33,981 bases of DNA, taken from the NCBI RefSeq assembly GCF_008801695.1, contig NZ_VZPF01000058.1, positions 1 to 33,981 of the forward strand, read 5' to 3'. Under the pieces are notes generated by a model. That model had not been told where the DNA came from. It was given only the letters and a program-made list of their open reading frames with translations, and ran no database searches. This DNA is from Pantoea stewartii subsp. stewartii. GTDB lineage: Bacteria; Pseudomonadota; Gammaproteobacteria; Enterobacterales; Enterobacteriaceae. Below are positions 6,597 to 15,405 of this stretch, one piece after another (the first letter of the stretch is position 1; the number at the start of each line of letters is the position of its first letter). The translations under genes and the position numbers were made by a program.

Positions 6597-6698
6597 GTGA
6601 ACATCACCATCACCGCCGACCCGGGCGACATTCTCACTCTCGCCCTTCTCATCACTCTCATTTGCGCATTCAAACACAGCAAGCCACCTGAGGAATAG
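6597..6698 (+). CDS. 33-residue predicted single-span membrane peptide
   Basis: A GTG at 6597, 2 bases after the previous stop, opens 33 codons. The peptide has a short polar N-terminus (NITITADPGD), a hydrophobic span of about 14 residues (ILTLALLITLICAF) and a basic/polar tail (KHSKPPEE). AAGAAGTGAAG just upstream can act as ribosome site. It ends 2 bases before the xis start, so the three genes are closely packed. Packing and composition suggest a real gene, but it is small and I have no family for it. Confidence 0.5.
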   Translation: MNITITADPGDILTLALLITLICAFKHSKPPEE

Positions 6699-6700
6699 AT

Positions 6701-7042
6701 ATGGCCTCCGCTGAACCCTTCATGACAGTCAAAGAATACGCCGCTGCCATTCAAGTGTCAGCGACAACCATCTACCGAAACCCTGAGAAATTCCACATGT
6801 TCAAAGTCGGCGGGTGCTGGCGGGCAAGCGTGGACAGCATGAAAAAATTTGAACAGCAGCCCTTTCGGAATAACAATGCTATCCGGCTGGCTGCTGTAGA
6901 CGGTAAGGAGAAGAAGAAATGCCGATCTACAAACGAGGGGACACGTACTGGATTGATGTATCGAAGCCAAACGGCTCGCGAGTTAGACGCACTTCTGGCA
7001 CCAAAGACAAAGCCGAAGCGCAAAGGCTTCACGACAAAATAA
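6701..7042 (+). CDS. xis: excisionase-like DNA-binding protein
   Basis: 113 residues. The N-terminal part, MTVKEYAAAIQVSATTIYR followed by FKVGGCWRASVDSMKKFEQQ, is a winged-helix/MerR-like module of the kind used by phage excisionases and AlpA-type regulators (recognition helix near VSATTIYR). The C-terminal half overlaps the integrase gene by 124 bases in another frame, the usual overlap of xis and int in P22-like phages. It would direct integrase toward excision by binding the attachment-site arms. The gene looks intact. Confidence 0.82.
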   Translation: MASAEPFMTVKEYAAAIQVSATTIYRNPEKFHMFKVGGCWRASVDSMKKFEQQPFRNNNAIRLAAVDGKEKKKCRSTNEGTRTGLMYRSQTARELDALLAPKTKPKRKGFTTK

Positions 7043-7962
7043 AGCATGATGCATGGGCTGAAAAAAACCTCGATAAGCGGCCGGATAAGCTTTTCGAGGA
7101 CATGATCATGCTGGCGCTACGTGACGCTGAGGGCAATTCCAATATCGCCAACACCAGGATTTACGCGCGATACTGGCTGGGTATTTTCGAGGGAAGGCTG
7201 GTTTCATCGGTGTCAGGCGAGGAGATTACGGACAATCTCCCCACCCATAGCCGAATCACGCACAAACGGCTGTCCAACGCGACTAAGAACAGGTATCGGG
7301 CCTTTGTTATGCGCGGCTTCTCGCTGGCCTACAAGAGCGGCTGGATTGACCAGATGCCTTATTCGCAGACATTGCGGGAGCCAAAGGTTCGGATAAGGTG
7401 GATTGATAAAAGTGATGCCCGCGCGCTGGTTGATAACCTTGAACATCAGTGGATGAAGTGGCTGTGCTCTTTTGCATTACTCACCGGCGCTCGCCTGAGA
7501 GAGATTCTTTCGCTCACCTGGCAGGACATCGACCTTGGCCGACGCAGGGCGGTTATCAAAGCTGAAAACGCGAAATCCGGCCGGGCCCGTCAGTTACCAC
7601 TTAGTGATGAAGCTGTCGCAATACTGAGGCAGATACCGAACAGTCATGAATATGTTTTTTCTTCCGATGGCAGGAAGCATGACTATTTCATCCGAAGCGA
7701 TTTCAACAGGGCGTTACGACTGACAGGCATAAAGGATTTCAGGTTTCACGACCTGAGACATACCTGGGCGAGCTGGCATGTTCAGGATGGAACGCCGCTG
7801 ATGGTTCTGAAGGAATTGGGAGGATGGGAGAAGCTGGAGATGGTTAACAAATACGCCCATCTGAGCGGTGAACATTTGAGCAAATTCAGCGGGGTTGTCA
7901 CATTTCTGGCACAGAAGGAAAATGACGAGAGTACATCTGGCAGGATATCTCTCGTAAGTTGA
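6919..7962 (+). CDS. int: tyrosine-recombinase phage integrase
   Basis: 347 residues, full length for this class. The N-terminus (MPIYKRGDTYWIDVSKPNG) is the arm-type DNA-binding region of P22/DLP12-like integrases. The catalytic domain shows TGARLREILSLTW (Arg I), a Lys in AENAKSGRAR, HDLRHTWASW (His-x-x-Arg), GGWEKLEMVNKYAHL with Trp in place of the third His, and the tyrosine nucleophile in KYAHL. It inserts and, with Xis, removes the phage. The attachment site is expected immediately downstream, which puts it next to the 3' end of queA. The gene is intact although the prophage is degraded. Confidence 0.95.
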   Translation: MPIYKRGDTYWIDVSKPNGSRVRRTSGTKDKAEAQRLHDKIKHDAWAEKNLDKRPDKLFEDMIMLALRDAEGNSNIANTRIYARYWLGIFEGRLVSSVSGEEITDNLPTHSRITHKRLSNATKNRYRAFVMRGFSLAYKSGWIDQMPYSQTLREPKVRIRWIDKSDARALVDNLEHQWMKWLCSFALLTGARLREILSLTWQDIDLGRRRAVIKAENAKSGRARQLPLSDEAVAILRQIPNSHEYVFSSDGRKHDYFIRSDFNRALRLTGIKDFRFHDLRHTWASWHVQDGTPLMVLKELGGWEKLEMVNKYAHLSGEHLSKFSGVVTFLAQKENDESTSGRISLVS

Positions 7963-8047
7963 TGTTTTGAAGTGAAAATTAACAAACCCTGAGCCGCCCT
8001 GTTAACATGAACATCGGAGAAACAGTCCGATGTTCAAAGTAAACAGA
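7963..8047. other. prophage/chromosome junction with 10-bp hairpin (candidate att site)
   Basis: These 85 bases lie between the integrase stop and the queA stop, where the attachment site of this type of phage should be. A perfect inverted repeat, GAACATCGGA (8009-8018) and TCCGATGTTC (8026-8035), has a 7-base loop and no T tract on either strand. It could be the host queA-tgt intergenic hairpin, an att core, or a terminator-like structure for queA. The matching att copy is not in the window, so the core cannot be defined. Confidence 0.5.
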
Positions 8048-9118
8048 TCAGGCGCCCACTTTTTCCAGCGGCGCCTGGGGGTTTTTGCTGATAAACATCG
8101 CGTCGCCGTAGCTGAAGAAACGGTATTCTTCTGCCACCGCAGCGCGATAAGCAGCCATGGTGTGCTGGTAACCGGCGAAGGCCGAGACCAGCATAATCAG
8201 GGTTGATTCCGGCAAATGGAAGTTGGTGATTAATGCATCGATCACCTGGTACTCGTAGCCCGGATAGATAAAAATTTGGGTATCGTCGAAGAACGGCGCA
8301 ATCAGGGCATCCTGACTGGCTTTGGCGGCGCTTTCCAGTGAACGTACCGAGGTGGTGCCAACGGCGACCACTTTATTCCCCCGCGCCTTACAGGCCAGCA
8401 CCGCGTCTACCACATCCTGCGGGACTTCCGCGTACTCCGCGTGCATGTGGTGATCTTCAATCGTCTCGACGCGCACCGGCTGAAACGTGCCCGCCCCAAC
8501 GTGCAACGTGACAAAGGCCATTTCCACGCCTTTATCTTTGAGCGCCTGCAACAGCGGCTCATCAAAATGCAGCCCCGCCGTGGGCGCGGCGACGGCACCG
8601 GGTCGGGCGCTGTAAACCGTTTGATAAAGCTCACGATCCGCCTCTTCATCCGGGCGGTCAATGTACGGCGGCAGCGGCATATGGCCGACGCGGTTAAGAA
8701 TGTCCAGTACGTCACGGTCATCGTCAAAGGCGATCTCGAACAACGCATCGTGCCGCGCCACCATAGTGGCTTTCACGCTCTCGTCGTCACCCAGCAGCAG
8801 CGCTGCGCCAGGCTTCGGCGCTTTCGATGCGCGAACATGCGCCAGCACGCGCTTGTCATCAAGCATGCGCTCGACCAGCATCTCAATTTTGCCGCCGCTT
8901 GCCTTGCGTCCGAACACCCTGGCCGGGATAACGCGCGTGTTGTTAAACACCAGCAGATCTCCGGGCTGGAGCTTATCCAGCACATCCGTAAACACGCCGT
9001 GAGTGAGCGCGCCGGTTGGGCCATCCAGCGACAGCAGGCGGCAACCACTTCGTTGCGCTTGGGGATAATGGGCGATAAGAGATTCAGGCAAATCAAAAGC
9101 AAAATCGGCGACACGCAT
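8048..9118 (-). CDS. queA: S-adenosylmethionine:tRNA ribosyltransferase-isomerase
   Basis: QueA transfers and isomerises the ribosyl part of S-adenosylmethionine onto 7-aminomethyl-7-deazaguanine in tRNA, making epoxyqueuosine. The product is 356 residues, the E. coli length, starting [19 protein letters not shown]. An upstream in-frame extension of 11 codons is not conserved. Family blocks include [57 protein letters not shown] and [19 protein letters not shown]. In E. coli queA is followed by tgt, yajC, secD and secF. Here a prophage integrase lies where tgt should begin, so tgt is displaced and may have lost shared transcription. Confidence 0.97.
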   Translation of the reverse strand: MRVADFAFDLPESLIAHYPQAQRSGCRLLSLDGPTGALTHGVFTDVLDKLQPGDLLVFNNTRVIPARVFGRKASGGKIEMLVERMLDDKRVLAHVRASKAPKPGAALLLGDDESVKATMVARHDALFEIAFDDDRDVLDILNRVGHMPLPPYIDRPDEEADRELYQTVYSARPGAVAAPTAGLHFDEPLLQALKDKGVEMAFVTLHVGAGTFQPVRVETIEDHHMHAEYAEVPQDVVDAVLACKARGNKVVAVGTTSVRSLESAAKASQDALIAPFFDDTQIFIYPGYEYQVIDALITNFHLPESTLIMLVSAFAGYQHTMAAYRAAVAEEYRFFSYGDAMFISKNPQAPLEKVGA

Positions 9119-9219
9119 GACAGACTTCTTACTCAGAAAAACAGGCGGCACAGTTTAGCGGAAAACCGAACAATTCTGAACAACTGGCTGCGTAAACGGA
9201 GTTGCGCTTATAATGCCGC

Positions 9220-9801
9220 ATGAATTTTCTTGCGCATCTTCACTTAGCCCATCTTGCCAACAGCTCTTTGCTGGGCAATCTGATGGCCGATTTCGTTCGC
9301 GGCGCGCCGCACCAACACTGGCCTGAACCGGTGGCCGACGGCATTCTGATGCATCGTCGCCTGGACGTAATGACCGATGCCCTGCCGGAAGTGCGCGCGG
9401 CACGCCAGCTTTTCCGGGCAGAGACCTATCGCGTCGCCCCCATCACGCTGGATGTCATCTGGGACCATTTTCTGGCGCGCCACTGGGATCGCGTTCATCC
9501 GTCACAAACGCTGCAAGCGTTTACGGCCCGTGCCGAGCGCGAAATCGTCCCGCAACTGGCCGCCACGCCCGAGGAATTTAAAGAACTGAATGCGGTGATG
9601 TGGCGAGAACGCTGGTTCGAACACTACGCCGATCCCCTGCGCCTTGAACGCGTGCTGAATGGCATGGCCCGACGTCGGCCAAGGCTGGCGGCACTCAGCG
9701 ACTCTTACCAGGACTTCACCGCCCATTATCCGGCCTTTGAAGCCTGTTTCTTTCAGTTTTATCCCCGCCTGATGCAGTTGGCCGCCAGCCGGCAGCTGTG
9801 A
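9220..9801 (+). CDS. acpH: acyl carrier protein phosphodiesterase
   Basis: AcpH removes the 4'-phosphopantetheine prosthetic group from holo-acyl carrier protein. The 193-residue product has the same length as E. coli AcpH and begins MNFLAHLHLAHLANSSLLGN, followed by LMADFVRG, HRRLDVMTD and DVIWDHFLARHW. These His/Asp clusters fit the metal-dependent HD-like fold of the family. It is divergent from queA, as in E. coli. A strong hairpin follows 11 bases after the stop. Confidence 0.95.
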   Translation: MNFLAHLHLAHLANSSLLGNLMADFVRGAPHQHWPEPVADGILMHRRLDVMTDALPEVRAARQLFRAETYRVAPITLDVIWDHFLARHWDRVHPSQTLQAFTARAEREIVPQLAATPEEFKELNAVMWRERWFEHYADPLRLERVLNGMARRRPRLAALSDSYQDFTAHYPAFEACFFQFYPRLMQLAASRQL

Positions 9802-9812
9802 TTCACCCTCTT

Positions 9813-9840
9813 TATCAGGTAAGACGCGGCTTACCTGATA
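9813..9840. repeat. 11-bp perfect hairpin downstream of acpH
   Basis: TATCAGGTAAG, loop ACGCGG, CTTACCTGATA. The stem is perfect over 11 bp, and there is no T tract on either strand, so it is not a classical terminator. It may stabilise the acpH 3' end or be a single copy of a dispersed palindromic repeat; it does not match the REP consensus I know. Confidence 0.6.
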
Positions 9841-9939
9841 ACGCTGAAAAAGCACGCAAACAGTACACCGACGATATTGCCATTACTGGCGCACTACGGC
9901 TTAATAAGCCTTGCTTAACTATGCTTTGCGCTACTCTCA

Positions 9940-9958
9940 CTGTCAGACCGCCTGTTCA
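9940..9958 (+). promoter_or_regulatory. possible weak PhoB site upstream of the IMPase/phytase pair
   Basis: CTGTCA at 9940-9945 and CTGTTCA at 9952-9958 resemble the two halves of a Pho box, 46-64 bases before the start of the inositol-monophosphatase-like gene. The spacing is 12 rather than the usual 11, and the AT-rich linker is missing, so this is only a candidate. Confidence 0.2.
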
Positions 9959-10003
9959 GGCGCTTCCTGTATTCGATGTGTTTTAAAATCATAAGAGGGA
10001 AAC

Positions 10004-10819
10004 ATGTCATCCGCTTCGCATTCTGAAATTGACGCGCGCTATCGCTACGCCTGCGAAATCGCCCGTGCCGCCGCAAGCCGCGCCTTGTCATGGTATCAAC
10101 AGCGTCAAAAACTGGTGGTGGAACATAAAAGGGACCTTCAGGACGTGGTCAGTGAAGCTGACCGTAACGTTGAAGAATTAATTAAATCACTGATTGCAGA
10201 ACGCTATCCCGAGGATGCGGTATTAGGTGAAGAGAGCGGTGGAGAAACAGGCGAGGCCCGCATTTTATGGGTCATCGATCCGATTGATGGCACCGCCTGC
10301 TTCGTCAATGGTCTGCATAACTGGTGCGTTTCGCTGGCCATCGTCTGCGAAGGTGAACCGGTGGTGGGCGTGGTTTGCGATCCCAATCATCAGGAGCTGT
10401 TTCACGCCCGCAAAGGCCAGGGCGCCTGGCTTAATGAGACCCGGCTTGAGGTTCATCAGGCCCGTCACCTCAACGAAGGGCTGTTGGGCATCAGTAATTC
10501 CAGCCGGGTGCCGGGAGAAAAGGTTACGCAGCTTATCGATGCGCTACTCAAACAAGGCGGGATGTTCATTCGCATCGGCTCCGGTGCCTTAACCAGCGCC
10601 TGGGCCGCTGCCGGTCGCCTGATTGGCTATTACGAAGCCCATATGCATCCCTGGGACAGCCTGCCGGGCATCGTGTTAATGCGGGAAGCGGGCGGTGTCA
10701 CCAATGACTATATGCGCAATGATGGCCTGAAAAACGGCAATCCCGTTTTGCTGGCGAATGCCGTAATCTATCCACAGATTAAAGCCCTTCTCGCGCCCCA
10801 GGAACTGGAGGATGAATAA
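10004..10819 (+). CDS. inositol-monophosphatase family protein
   Basis: 271 residues with all three metal-binding motifs of the Mg-dependent IMPase/FBPase/CysQ superfamily: GEESGG (residues 75-80), WVIDPIDGT (89-97) and HPWDSLPG (215-222). These hold the Glu and Asp ligands, so it should be an active phosphatase. Substrates in this superfamily include inositol phosphates, PAP and histidinol phosphate; sequence alone does not fix it. There is no signal peptide, so the protein is cytoplasmic. A GAGGG site precedes the ATG. Its stop overlaps the next start (TAATG), coupling it to a secreted phytase-type enzyme. That pairing favours inositol monophosphate left by phytate breakdown as the substrate, which is inference. 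Confidence 0.85.
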   Translation: MSSASHSEIDARYRYACEIARAAASRALSWYQQRQKLVVEHKRDLQDVVSEADRNVEELIKSLIAERYPEDAVLGEESGGETGEARILWVIDPIDGTACFVNGLHNWCVSLAIVCEGEPVVGVVCDPNHQELFHARKGQGAWLNETRLEVHQARHLNEGLLGISNSSRVPGEKVTQLIDALLKQGGMFIRIGSGALTSAWAAAGRLIGYYEAHMHPWDSLPGIVLMREAGGVTNDYMRNDGLKNGNPVLLANAVIYPQIKALLAPQELEDE

Positions 10820-12105
10820 TGTCTGCCTGTAGCCCCCTGCGCGTAGTCGCGCTCTGTGCGTTATGGTTCGCGGCGGGGTCGCTTTACGCGGCGCCAGAAT
10901 ACCAGTTAGAGAAAGTGGTCGAACTCAGCCGACACGGGGTGCGCCCGCCGACGCCGGGCAACCGCCAGGAGACCGAGGCAGCAACCGGACAGCCCTGGCC
11001 CCGGTGGAGTACAGCGGACGGCGAGCTGACGGGCCATGGCTACAGTGCGGTGGTGAATAAAGCGCGCTGGGAAGGCGATCACTATCGCCAGTTGGGATTA
11101 CTTCCCGCGGGTTGTCCGGGCGCGACAGCACTCTACGTACGCGCCAGCCCTCTTCAGCGAACGCGCGCCACTGCCGAAGCGTTGGTGGATGGCGCATTTC
11201 CCGGCTGCGGCGTGGCGGTGCATACCGTCACGGGCGACGTCGATCCGCTTTTTCAGACGGAAAAACTGCCCTTTGCCCGCATCGATCCGCAGCGTGAGAT
11301 GGAAGAAAAGCGGCGTGTGGCGGGCGATTTAGCACAGCGACAGCAGCAGCTCCAGCCCGCCATTCAGGCGCTTAAACAGGCGGTCTGTGCGGCTAATCGC
11401 GCGTGCCCGTTTTTTGATCGCCCCTGGCAGTTAAAGCAGACCAAAAGCGGCAGCGTCTATGTTGAAGGCTTAAGCACGCTGGCCGCCATGGTCGAGACGT
11501 TGCGCCTGGGCTACAGCGAAAACTTACCGTTCGCCAGGCTGGCGTGGGGCCACATCACTTCCGCTCAACAGATCACCGCCCTGCTCCCCCTGCTGACGGC
11601 CAGTTATGATCTCAGCAATGATGTGCTCTATATGGCGCAACGTCGTGGCTCGCTTCTGTTACAGCGGATGCTCGACGCCATTCAGGGGAACGATCCCGAT
11701 GTACGATGGGTACTGCTGGTGGCCCATGACACGAATATCGCGATGGTTCGCCGCCTGATGGGATTTGAATGGCAACTGCCGGGGTATACGCGCGGTAATA
11801 TTCCGCCGGGAAGTAGCCTGGTGATGGAGCGCTGGCGGGATAAGCAAAGCAATCAGCGCTACCTGCGCGTCTATTTTCAGGCACAAAGTCTGGACGGGCT
11901 ACGTCAGTTACAACCCATTAATGACCGTCATCCTTTGTTGCGTCAGGAGTGTCAACAAGCCGGCTGCCATATCACCGACGTGGGTACACTGTGCCCGTTA
12001 CAGGATGCGATTGCCGCGTTGGGTCAACAGCTGGACCGCAGCGCGATCGTTCCGGAATCCCTTATATTACCCGCGCAGAACGCATTAGCGCCCGTGTCGG
12101 GTTAA
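10819..12105 (+). CDS. periplasmic histidine acid phosphatase, phytase (AppA-like)
   Basis: 428 residues with a Sec signal peptide (hydrophobic run VVALCALWFAAG, likely cleavage after LYA at 24). The catalytic motif RHGVRPPT begins at Arg38 (nucleophile His39) and the proton-donor motif HDTN is at 303-306, with QRTRATAEAL in between. This is the branch-2 histidine acid phosphatase arrangement. RHGVR and HDTN match AppA-type phytases better than the glucose-1-phosphatase Agp, which has RHNLR and HDSN. It should release phosphate from phytate or other organic phosphates in the periplasm. Several cysteines suggest disulfides. It is translationally coupled to the upstream IMPase-like gene and followed by a terminator. 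Confidence 0.88.
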   Translation: MSACSPLRVVALCALWFAAGSLYAAPEYQLEKVVELSRHGVRPPTPGNRQETEAATGQPWPRWSTADGELTGHGYSAVVNKARWEGDHYRQLGLLPAGCPGATALYVRASPLQRTRATAEALVDGAFPGCGVAVHTVTGDVDPLFQTEKLPFARIDPQREMEEKRRVAGDLAQRQQQLQPAIQALKQAVCAANRACPFFDRPWQLKQTKSGSVYVEGLSTLAAMVETLRLGYSENLPFARLAWGHITSAQQITALLPLLTASYDLSNDVLYMAQRRGSLLLQRMLDAIQGNDPDVRWVLLVAHDTNIAMVRRLMGFEWQLPGYTRGNIPPGSSLVMERWRDKQSNQRYLRVYFQAQSLDGLRQLQPINDRHPLLRQECQQAGCHITDVGTLCPLQDAIAALGQQLDRSAIVPESLILPAQNALAPVSG

Positions 12106-12215
12106 CGGTGGGCTTTCTCTTATTTTTCGGCAACTTATTTAACGACGTACGCTTTTGCATTAGCATCGTTTCGTCAATCATCCCTCTGTTTGTTTCATTT
12201 GCTATGTGACGTTTT

Positions 12216-12242
12216 CGGCGAATCCTTTCGCCGATTTTATTT
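12216..12242 (+). terminator. intrinsic terminator of the phytase operon
   Basis: CGGCGAA, loop TCCT, TTCGCCG, then ATTTTATTT. A perfect 7-bp stem with a T-rich tail, 110 bases past the phytase stop and ahead of the convergent proY. Confidence 0.75.
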
Positions 12243-12272
12243 CGTCGTGTCAGTCGCCTTCGCGGCCGGGAA

Positions 12273-13625
12273 TCAGGACGGCTTGCGCACCAGCTTATAA
12301 CCCAGCAGCAACAGCACAATCCACACCATGCCCACGTAAAGTGAGATGCGCGTATCCGGAAAGTAGCCGATCAGGCCGATGATAAAGCATAAAAAGGCTA
12401 CGCCGAAACCGGCTGTCCAGCTTCCGCCCGGGAGGGCAAATGTCAGCTGACGGGCTGCCGCTTTACCAATTTTGCGGCGAAACGCAATCTGGGACAGCAG
12501 AATCATAATCCAGACCCAGACGGTGGCAAAGGTGGCCAGAGAGGCAATGACCAGGAACACTTTCTCGGGCATCAGGTAGTTGAGCCAGACCGCAATCAGC
12601 ATGGCAAACATCATAACTACTACCGTGACCCACGGAATCCCGCGTGCTGACACCTTCATAAACACTTTAGGCGCATGGCCCTGCTGCGCCATACCGTGCA
12701 GCATACGCCCGACACCGAACACATCGCTGTTAATCGCGGACAGGGAGGCCGTCAGTACCACAAAGTTGAGGATAGAAGCGGCAGCGGCAATACCCAGATG
12801 CTGGAAGGTCAGCACAAACGGGCTACCGTTGGTGCCCACCTGATTCCATGGATAGAGGGACATGATGACAAACAGCGTACCAACGTAAAACACCAGAATA
12901 CGCATCGGCACGGAATTAATGGCGCGTGGGATAGAGGTCGCCGGATCCTTAGCTTCACCGGCCGTGATGCCAATAATTTCTATCCCGCCGTAAGCAAACA
13001 TCACCATCTGAAGTGACAGCAGCATGCCAACGATCCCGTGGGCAAAAAAGCCGCCGTTGGTCCACAGGTTGTGAATGCCGGTCTGCTGGCCACCGTTACC
13101 GATGCCCCAGATGATCATGCCAAATCCGGCCAGAATCATCACAATAATGGTGGCGACTTTGAAGAAGGAGAACCAGAACTCCACTTCGCCGAACACCTTC
13201 ACGCTCATCAGATTGACCGCACCGATGATCAGCACGACGCTCAGTACCCAGATCCAGTGCGGCACCTCCGGGAACCAGACACCCATATAAATACCAAATG
13301 CCGTGACGTCGGCGATGGCCACAATCAGAATTTCAAAGCAGTACGTCCAGCCGGTGATATACCCAGCCATTGGTCCAAGATAATCCTGCGCGTAACGAGA
13401 AAACGAGCTGGCCTGGGGATTATTAACGGACATTTCTCCCAGCGCGCGCATGATAATGTACGCCACCGCGCCGCCGATAATATAGGCGAGCAGAACGCTC
13501 GGTCCTGCCATCCTGATGGCGTCCGCCGAGCCATAAAACAGCCCGGTGCCAATCGCCGATCCCAGCGCCATAAAACGGATGTGGCGCGTGCTCAGTCCGC
13601 GTTTGAGCTTGTTGGTTTCTTGCAT
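12273..13625 (-). CDS. proY: amino-acid permease ProY
   Basis: ProY is an inner-membrane amino-acid/proton symporter of the APC superfamily, described as a cryptic proline permease. The 450-residue product begins [20 protein letters not shown] and shows the family signature [20 protein letters not shown] in the first span, then [20 protein letters not shown] and [20 protein letters not shown], with about 12 predicted spans. It follows brnQ on the same strand, but a strong terminator lies between them, so its own transcription may be low or depend on read-through. In E. coli malZ sits next to proY; here that place is taken by the phytase pair. Confidence 0.94.
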   Translation of the reverse strand: MQETNKLKRGLSTRHIRFMALGSAIGTGLFYGSADAIRMAGPSVLLAYIIGGAVAYIIMRALGEMSVNNPQASSFSRYAQDYLGPMAGYITGWTYCFEILIVAIADVTAFGIYMGVWFPEVPHWIWVLSVVLIIGAVNLMSVKVFGEVEFWFSFFKVATIIVMILAGFGMIIWGIGNGGQQTGIHNLWTNGGFFAHGIVGMLLSLQMVMFAYGGIEIIGITAGEAKDPATSIPRAINSVPMRILVFYVGTLFVIMSLYPWNQVGTNGSPFVLTFQHLGIAAAASILNFVVLTASLSAINSDVFGVGRMLHGMAQQGHAPKVFMKVSARGIPWVTVVVMMFAMLIAVWLNYLMPEKVFLVIASLATFATVWVWIMILLSQIAFRRKIGKAAARQLTFALPGGSWTAGFGVAFLCFIIGLIGYFPDTRISLYVGMVWIVLLLLGYKLVRKPS

Positions 13626-13646
13626 AACAACCTGTACCTGTGAAAT

Positions 13647-13673
13647 GAAAAAACCACGGGCAAGCCCGTGGTT
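13647..13673 (-). terminator. intrinsic terminator between brnQ and proY
   Basis: On the minus strand: AACCACGGGC, loop TT, GCCCGTGGTT, followed by more T. The stem is 10 bp and perfect, with a T tract. It should stop most brnQ transcripts before proY. Confidence 0.9.
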
Positions 13674-13695
13674 AAAGAAGAATCAATCTTAGCCG

Positions 13696-15015
13696 TTACG
13701 AGTGAACTGTCACCTGTTCCGGCCCTTTTAACCGATCAACCAACGCCACAAGCAGCAACATCACCAGTGAGGGCGGCAACCAGGCAAGCCCCTGGTCGGC
13801 TAATGGCAGATGCTGGCTGAATGCGGGTAACGCCTCTTTAAACCCGGTGGTTTTGATTGCGTCAAGGATACCAAACAGCAGGCTGACAAGCATAGTCGGA
13901 GCAATGATTCGGCTGCTTTTGTTCCAGATATTCTGGGTAAAACTCAGCACAACCAGTACGATGCACGGCGGATAAATGGCGGTCAGCACCGGAATCGAGA
14001 TCTGGATCAGATGACTCAGCCCCAAATTGGAAACCACCATGGAGAACAGCCCCAGCACAAACACCAGCGTTTTGTATGACAACGGCAGATACTGGGCAAA
14101 AAACTCGGCGCAGGCGCAGGTCAGGCCCACGGCTGTGACCATACAGGCAATAAAAATCAGCGCGGCAAGGAAGAAGCTGCCCATATCGCCAAAGGTGTGC
14201 TGTACGTAGGCATGCAGAATCGCGGCGCCGTTAGCATTTTGATCGACCAGCGCCCCGCTTCCTGCGCCCAGTTTAAACAGGCTCAGGTAGACCAGCGTCA
14301 GCCCTACACCCGCGATAATCCCCGCCAGTACCGTATAACGGGTTAACAGTGCCGCGTTATCAATACCGCGTGAACGGGCCGCATTCACAATCACAATCCC
14401 GAATACCAGGGCACCCAGCGTATCCATCGTGAGATAGCCGTTCACGAAACCGCTGGAAAACGCAGCGCGCTGGTAGTCGGCGGTGGCCGGAATGGTGCCG
14501 CCTGCGGGCCACAGCAGGGCGGCAACGCCGAGCAGCGTCAGGGCGGCAATTTTCAGCGGTGCCAGAATATGCCCGACCGTATCAAGCAGTTTGCCGGGAT
14601 AGAGCGAAATGCCCATCACCAGCACAAAGTAAATCAGGCTGTAGATGAACAACGGCAGTGCACCGTCGCCGGTGATCGGCGCGATCCCGACTTCAAACGA
14701 CACCGTGGCGGTGCGCGGCGTGGCAAAGAGTGGCCCCACCGCCAGATAGCAGACAGTGGCCAGAACCACCCCGGCAATTTTACCAATCGGTGTACTCAGC
14801 GCGTCAATCCCGCCGCCGACGCGCGCCAGCGCAATGACGGTGATGACGGGTAATCCCACAGCGGTAAGCAGAAACCCTAAAGCGGCCACCCAGACATGTT
14901 CGCCTGACTGAATACCGACCATAGGAGGAAAGATAATGTTACCCGCACCAACAAACAGGGCAAACGTCATAAAGCCCAGCGCGAGAATGTCTTTAACGGT
15001 TAAACGATGTGTCAT
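13696..15015 (-). CDS. brnQ: branched-chain amino-acid transporter BrnQ
   Basis: BrnQ is the LIV-II sodium- or proton-coupled symporter for leucine, isoleucine and valine in the inner membrane. The product is 439 residues, as in E. coli, starting [18 protein letters not shown]; a GTG four codons upstream is less likely. Conserved blocks include [89 protein letters not shown] and [14 protein letters not shown]. It lies upstream of proY on the same strand, separated from it by a terminator. Confidence 0.96.
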   Translation of the reverse strand: MTHRLTVKDILALGFMTFALFVGAGNIIFPPMVGIQSGEHVWVAALGFLLTAVGLPVITVIALARVGGGIDALSTPIGKIAGVVLATVCYLAVGPLFATPRTATVSFEVGIAPITGDGALPLFIYSLIYFVLVMGISLYPGKLLDTVGHILAPLKIAALTLLGVAALLWPAGGTIPATADYQRAAFSSGFVNGYLTMDTLGALVFGIVIVNAARSRGIDNAALLTRYTVLAGIIAGVGLTLVYLSLFKLGAGSGALVDQNANGAAILHAYVQHTFGDMGSFFLAALIFIACMVTAVGLTCACAEFFAQYLPLSYKTLVFVLGLFSMVVSNLGLSHLIQISIPVLTAIYPPCIVLVVLSFTQNIWNKSSRIIAPTMLVSLLFGILDAIKTTGFKEALPAFSQHLPLADQGLAWLPPSLVMLLLVALVDRLKGPEQVTVHS

Positions 15016-15405
15016 ACGGCCTGTCACTGATGTTGCGATGAAAGATAAGTTTGCGTTGTCCCCTCGCTGCGCTATGAAAACGGCTGATCAGACGACAGCA
15101 GCGCATTATGCGCAGCGTCCGGTTTAGCGCAGGTGATTTGAGCTGCTTTTTTTCTGTTCACAGAGGGATAAATCGACAACGGCCGTAAGTAAAACGTTTA
15201 TAGCGAAGAAAGGCAATACGAGATCGGAAAACCAGAGGCTTATTTCGTGATTTAAGTCAAAATTAGTGGATCACATCAATATTAGCAGCAAGCACATCAG
15301 ATGATGTGCCTTAATAATAAACAGGCCATGGGAAATACCAGCATACTGACGTCTTTTTATGCACAAGTGGCGCATACATTGCGCCACACTGCGCACTTTT
15401 GACGC
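15016..15405. other. 390-base intergenic region upstream of brnQ, 3' of the methionine synthase gene
   Basis: No gene is visible here. It should hold the brnQ promoter and the end of the metE-like transcript. I see an 8-bp inverted repeat in the brnQ leader (CGCTGCGC at 15065-15072 with GCGCAGCG at 15110-15117), with an intervening copy that can pair with either arm. There is also a palindrome GCACATCA-GA-TGATGTGC (15292-15309) and a hairpin GTGGCGCA-TACAT-TGCGCCAC (15367-15387) just past the metE-like stop. The last lacks a proper T tract on the minus strand. Confidence 0.5.
15367..15387 (-). terminator. hairpin downstream of the metE-like gene
   Basis: GTGGCGCA, loop of 5, TGCGCCAC: a perfect 8-bp stem, 19 bases beyond the stop codon. 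On the minus strand it is followed by TTGTGCATAAAAAG rather than a run of T, so it may act as a stabilising 3' hairpin or a weak terminator. Confidence 0.4.
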
